NCBI RefSeq assembly: GCF_005877005.1
Contig: NZ_SSNH01000002.1
Span: forward strand, 124,001-188,000
Source of the DNA: Sinomonas susongensis
Lineage (GTDB): Bacteria > Actinomycetota > Actinomycetes > Actinomycetales > Micrococcaceae
DNA: 64,000 bases
Direction of reading: 5' to 3'
In this document: piece by piece, positions 62,844 to 64,000 of the stretch
How the letters are laid out: each line of letters begins with the position of its first letter
How positions within the stretch are numbered: position 1 is the stretch's first letter
Made by a program: the position numbers and the translations under genes
The notes under the pieces: model-generated
What the model was told of the DNA's origin: nothing
Database searches by the model: none
The model's input: the letters and a program-made list of their open reading frames with translations, nothing else

Positions 62844-64000
62844 TCAGAAGTGGGTGAGACAGTGGGCAGGCCGTTCGACGGCGAACATCCGTTCCGCTTC
62901 GAGGGCGGCCCCGGGGTTCTCCTCGCTGATGCGCCCTGCTTCCCTCAGGGTAGTCGGTCGGACGCCGCCCACGTACAACGACGCGAGTTCCGCCGTGTCG
63001 AGGACGAGGTCGGGCCGCTCGCCGTCGGCGCGCGAGACGCGCGCCGTCCCACCGTCTACCGCGATCCGGTACCTGCCGGCGGCCAGCCCCAGCCCGTCGA
63101 CGACGTCGAGCACGAGCGAGCCGTCCGCTCCGTAGCGCCTCGCCTCGAGCGCAGCCGGCACGTCGAGGATGCGCAGCCACAGCATGTCCTGCGCTCCCAG
63201 AGCGCGGAGTGCGCGCGCGTCGTCGAGCGCCCACGCCAGCGGGTCCTCGGCTGGGGCCTCGTTCCACACGATCCGGCGCACGAGGTCGAGCGAGCCGAGG
63301 AAGTCCCACAGCGCGAGGTACGCTTCCGGCGTCGCGGCGACGAGGTCCCGGACGTCCATCGTGTGCGGCTCATGGTCCCACCCTTGGAACGCGTAGGTCA
63401 CGTAGCCGTCCGGCGTGCCGTCGGCGTCGAAGTGCAGCGCCGCGCGCAGGGCTCGGTCCTCGCCGCCGCCGTCCCTGTCCCACAGCCCGGCGGCCGCATG
63501 GCGGTACCGCTCCTGGCGGTCGATGGATCCCGGCGTCACGCGGTGGGTGCGCTCGAACACCGACGGCGCGAGGTCGAGGAGGACCCCCGGGTCCGCGGCC
63601 TCGACCCTGCCGTCCGTGGGGACGGCGAGCTTGAAGCGAGGGCCAGTCGTGACTGTGACCCGGCGTTCCGCCGTCGCGACTCCGAAGCCGAAACGGCGGT
63701 AGATGGAGGCCTCGGACGCGGTGAGCGCGGCGATCGGGACGCCGTCGGACTTCGCCCTCGCGAGGTCCTCCGTCATGAGCCGCCGCAGGAGCCCGCGGCG
63801 GCGATGGCTCGTGCGGACCGTCACCGCCGTCACGAGGTGGGCCGGGACAAGCACCCCGTAGCCGGCGTTGAGCGTCTTCCGGAACGTTGCGAACGTCGCG
63901 ACGGGGACCTCGGGGCCGAGCGCCCCGACGGGCACGGGACCCGGCTGATAGGCACCCGTGAGCTCGCGGTCGTCGATCACGAGCGCGGCGGCCGTCTTCG
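62844..64000 (-). CDS. Eis-like GNAT N-acetyltransferase (5' end outside the window)
   Basis: At least 385 residues of a protein resembling Eis (enhanced intracellular survival), a multi-domain acetyltransferase able to modify amines such as aminoglycosides. The visible acetyl-CoA segment is VTAVTVRTSHRRRGLLRRLM. It is followed by a second GNAT-like part and a C-terminal sterol-carrier-like domain. It ends in THF, matching the C-terminal Phe carboxylate used by Eis. No stop precedes the window edge, and a GTG at 63980 is internal, so the N-terminus is missing. Confidence 0.82.
   Translation of the reverse strand, partial: KTAAALVIDDRELTGAYQPGPVPVGALGPEVPVATFATFRKTLNAGYGVLVPAHLVTAVTVRTSHRRRGLLRRLMTEDLARAKSDGVPIAALTASEASIYRRFGFGVATAERRVTVTTGPRFKLAVPTDGRVEAADPGVLLDLAPSVFERTHRVTPGSIDRQERYRHAAAGLWDRDGGGEDRALRAALHFDADGTPDGYVTYAFQGWDHEPHTMDVRDLVAATPEAYLALWDFLGSLDLVRRIVWNEAPAEDPLAWALDDARALRALGAQDMLWLRILDVPAALEARRYGADGSLVLDVVDGLGLAAGRYRIAVDGGTARVSRADGERPDLVLDTAELASLYVGGVRPTTLREAGRISEENPGAALEAERMFAVERPAHCLTHF

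Overview
The window is chromosomal DNA of a high-GC actinobacterium, most likely a member of the Micrococcaceae (Arthrobacter/Sinomonas type). This is inferred from the very GC-rich coding, the actinobacterial markers (WhiA, OpcA, SufR-led suf operon, DUF3099, SURF1, long actinobacterial transaldolase, Eis-like acetyltransferase), the gene order tkt-tal-pgi-zwf-opcA-pgl // secG-tpi-pgk-gap // whiA-yvcK-rapZ-uvrC, and the use of GTG/TTG starts with 1-11 base gene overlaps. I see no insertion sequence, prophage, CRISPR array, tRNA or rRNA gene. This is ordinary, densely packed core chromosome with almost no gap above 290 bases.

Layout. 1-2298: 5' part of fabG, then DUF3099, a small zinc-ribbon-like protein and a SURF1 homologue. 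2289-4413: an FMN-split-barrel protein divergent from a MocR-type regulator, with three copies of a GGCCACTT-like box between them. 4400-6001: an ABC-F ATPase. 6111-11205: a three-gene formate dehydrogenase operon whose catalytic subunit uses Cys instead of Sec and has no Tat signal. 11308-13468: RecQ helicase and a CBS-domain protein. 13760-15749: bioY-bioM-bioN biotin uptake. 15776-18365: an acyl-CoA ligase and a thiolase lacking one catalytic Cys. 18605-23378: sufR-sufB-sufD-sufC-sufT, without sufS or sufU. 23526-27297: a two-gene ABC exporter, ctaA, and convergent ctaB. 27571-35878: tkt, tal, pgi, zwf, opcA, pgl, an almost complete pentose phosphate pathway. 35967-39442: secG, tpiA, pgk, gap on the other strand. 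Then sodA, and whiA-yvcK-rapZ behind uvrC. 45459-49937: plsC, a HAD phosphatase and uvrA. 50005-56435: a GntR regulator, an MBL hydrolase, a methyltransferase, a DUF3516 Ski2-like helicase, an SSAT-like acetyltransferase and a proline iminopeptidase. 56466-61691: uvrB, coaE, a YigZ-family protein and rpsA. 61870-64000: a Tat lipoprotein of the NodB deacetylase fold and the 3' part of an Eis-like acetyltransferase.

How the genes work together. The central block supplies lower glycolysis and the pentose phosphate pathway. The ctaA/ctaB/SURF1 genes support assembly of haem-A cytochrome oxidase. The suf operon builds Fe-S clusters, which are needed among others by the formate dehydrogenase. uvrA, uvrB and uvrC, although scattered, each carry a -10 box exactly six bases before the start codon.

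The best second-look signals are regulatory. At least ten genes carry TANNNT-N6-start promoters typical of leaderless mRNAs. The rpsA leader can form a hairpin that hides its Shine-Dalgarno sequence. MocR, formate dehydrogenase, uvrA and the CBS gene each have a dyad or repeat near the start. I did not find a clearly new defence or mobile system. The least understood unit is the ligase-thiolase pair.
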